Assembly: GCA_905250115.1 (NCBI GenBank)
Contig: CAJNOI010000301.1
Location: 1 to 64,000 of the forward strand
DNA length: 64,000 nucleotides
DNA from: Adineta steineri
Taxonomy: Eukaryota > Rotifera > Eurotatoria > Adinetida > Adinetidae
Direction of reading: 5' to 3'
Both the position numbers and the translations under genes were made by a program. Shown here in pieces: positions 63,140 to 64,000 of this stretch (within the stretch, counting starts at the first letter, position 1; each line of letters begins with the position of its first letter). The notes under the pieces were generated by a model. It was not told the origin of the DNA. It saw only the letters and a program-made list of their open reading frames with translations, and made no database searches.

Positions 63140-64000
63140 TTATTTCGATTCATTCGTTGTTGAGACATTTTCTGTTGGAACTGTTTTTTTTTCTTTTTTA
63201 TCTGATTCTTCATCATCTTCTTCTTCTGGTTTTTCACCTTGATTATAAACTTCAGCAAGTGTCATTGGTTCAAGAATATTTTCAGTACCAAATCCTAATT
63301 TATCAGAAAGGATTTTTGAACTTTCTAAGTCTAATTTGTTAAATTCATAATTTGCAATTAAACGTCCTTTACGTAATAAAGCTGGATCAATTGTTGTTAG
63401 ATCACAGTTAAATGTTGCAATAATTTGTTGATGCATAGCATCACCTAATAAACCATCCGATCTAAAAGAAAAAGTTTAGTTTTGAAGAAATGGAAAAAAA
63501 TAAAATAACTTACAAATTCAAAAGATTAGCAACAGCTTGTGATGGTAGTATAGATTCATTTCGATCTTTAATGATATTTTCTGCATCTTCAATAATAAGA
63601 ATTGAATTCTGATATTGCATAAGAAATGGAAGAAATTCTGGTGAAGAAATTTCTTTTGCCATATCTGGTGGTACATAAATTAATGTTTTTTCTTCGATTT
63701 CATGAATTAAATATCGAATATAATGGGTTTTTCCTGTTAGAAAAAAAAAGAAAATCATTTAATATTAAATATTTTCTTTTATAATCATTCATTTACCTGA
63801 ACCGGGAATACCATGTAAAAGAACAATTCCTTTGCTTTCTTTTTTATTTAAATTTTTAATAATTTTACTATGTGTTGAGACAAAATTTTTACCATAATGA
63901 AGTGCAAGATCAGTAATTAATGGTTTTTTAATATCAATACTATTAAGATAATAACCATGTTGATTACGGCAAACCATTTGTAAAGTACATGATTTTGATG
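63140..64000 (-). CDS. AAA-family ATPase of bacterial type, 3' part (5' end beyond the window)
   Basis: ATP-dependent remodelling ATPase. Visible exons read leftwards: 64000-63797 (partial), 63733-63514, 63461-63140. Walker A is GIVLLHGIPGSGKT, split by an intron after the Gly-Ser; Walker B is SILIIEDAEN (Asp-Ala in place of the usual Glu pair order, with a following Glu/Asn). QAVANLLNLSDGLLGD is the region after Walker B; ATFNCDLTTIDPALLRKGRL holds the sensor-1 Asn and the arginine-finger region. The C-terminal 35 residues are highly acidic then Lys/Thr-rich (EEEDDEESDKKEKK). The combination of YVPPDMA, SPEFLPFL, LLNLSDGLLGD and ALLRKGRLIANYEF recalls, from memory, a family of Bacteroidetes-type AAA proteins of unknown substrate rather than an animal AAA family, so acquisition by transfer followed by intron gain is plausible. 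Function is not known. Confidence 0.88.

Noticed and set aside
1..64000. CRISPR array, bacterial operon, or integrated virus
   Set aside because: Every multi-exon gene uses spliceosomal introns; no spaced repeats, no polycistronic layout and no viral or transposase domain were recognised.

Overview
The window is eukaryotic and animal. It is strongly A+T-rich, and its genes are split into many short exons by introns that are mostly 45-70 bases with GT...AG ends. The gene set is metazoan: a ciliary central-apparatus protein (CFAP46), an FLRFamide neuropeptide precursor, a rhodopsin-class peptide receptor, an ephrin, a ZASP/Enigma PDZ-LIM protein, aquaglyceroporins and mitochondrial seryl-tRNA synthetase. 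Tiny introns, an intronless ADP-ribosyltransferase-TPR protein and two non-metazoan-looking genes (a CHX/KHA1-type cation antiporter and a bacterial-type AAA ATPase) together suggest a bdelloid rotifer. The long gene-poor stretches would suit a Rotaria-like genome better than a compact Adineta-like one. The rotifer assignment is inference; the genus is a guess.

Layout. 1-678 (-): 5' part of a CPA2 cation/H+ antiporter leaving the window. 2702-16232 (+): CFAP46 in nearly 60 exons. 17584-18109 (+): FLRFamide precursor. 20141-21961 (-): ART-TPR protein. 23148-25082 (-): GPCR. 25.1-31.3 kb: gene-poor. 31361-32536 (-): unrecognised 317-residue protein, with a decayed tandem copy of its 5' end just upstream. 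33896-35978 (+): SARS2. 36.9-37.3 kb: two inverted repeats, one a near-perfect long hairpin. 37607-41005 (-): GPI-anchored ephrin, with a second first exon at 43148-43260. 43973-44072: assembly gap of 100 N. 46457-47953 (+): single-pass membrane protein of unknown family. 49408-50190 (-): four-EF-hand calmodulin-like protein. 51186-53344 and 53733-55490 (+): two tandem aquaglyceroporins. 55855-57585 (-): disordered protein. 58883-61883 (-): PDZ-LIM protein. 63140-64000 (-): AAA ATPase, 5' end outside.

The genes form no operon or single pathway. They are neighbouring, independently transcribed animal genes covering cilia, neuropeptide signalling, cell-cell signalling, muscle Z-disc structure, water/glycerol transport and housekeeping. 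I rebuilt splice forms by hand and checked that exon phases sum to whole codons for every gene except CFAP46 and the two genes cut by the window edges, where I checked individual junctions only. No clear tRNA, rRNA, CRISPR array or intact transposon was seen.
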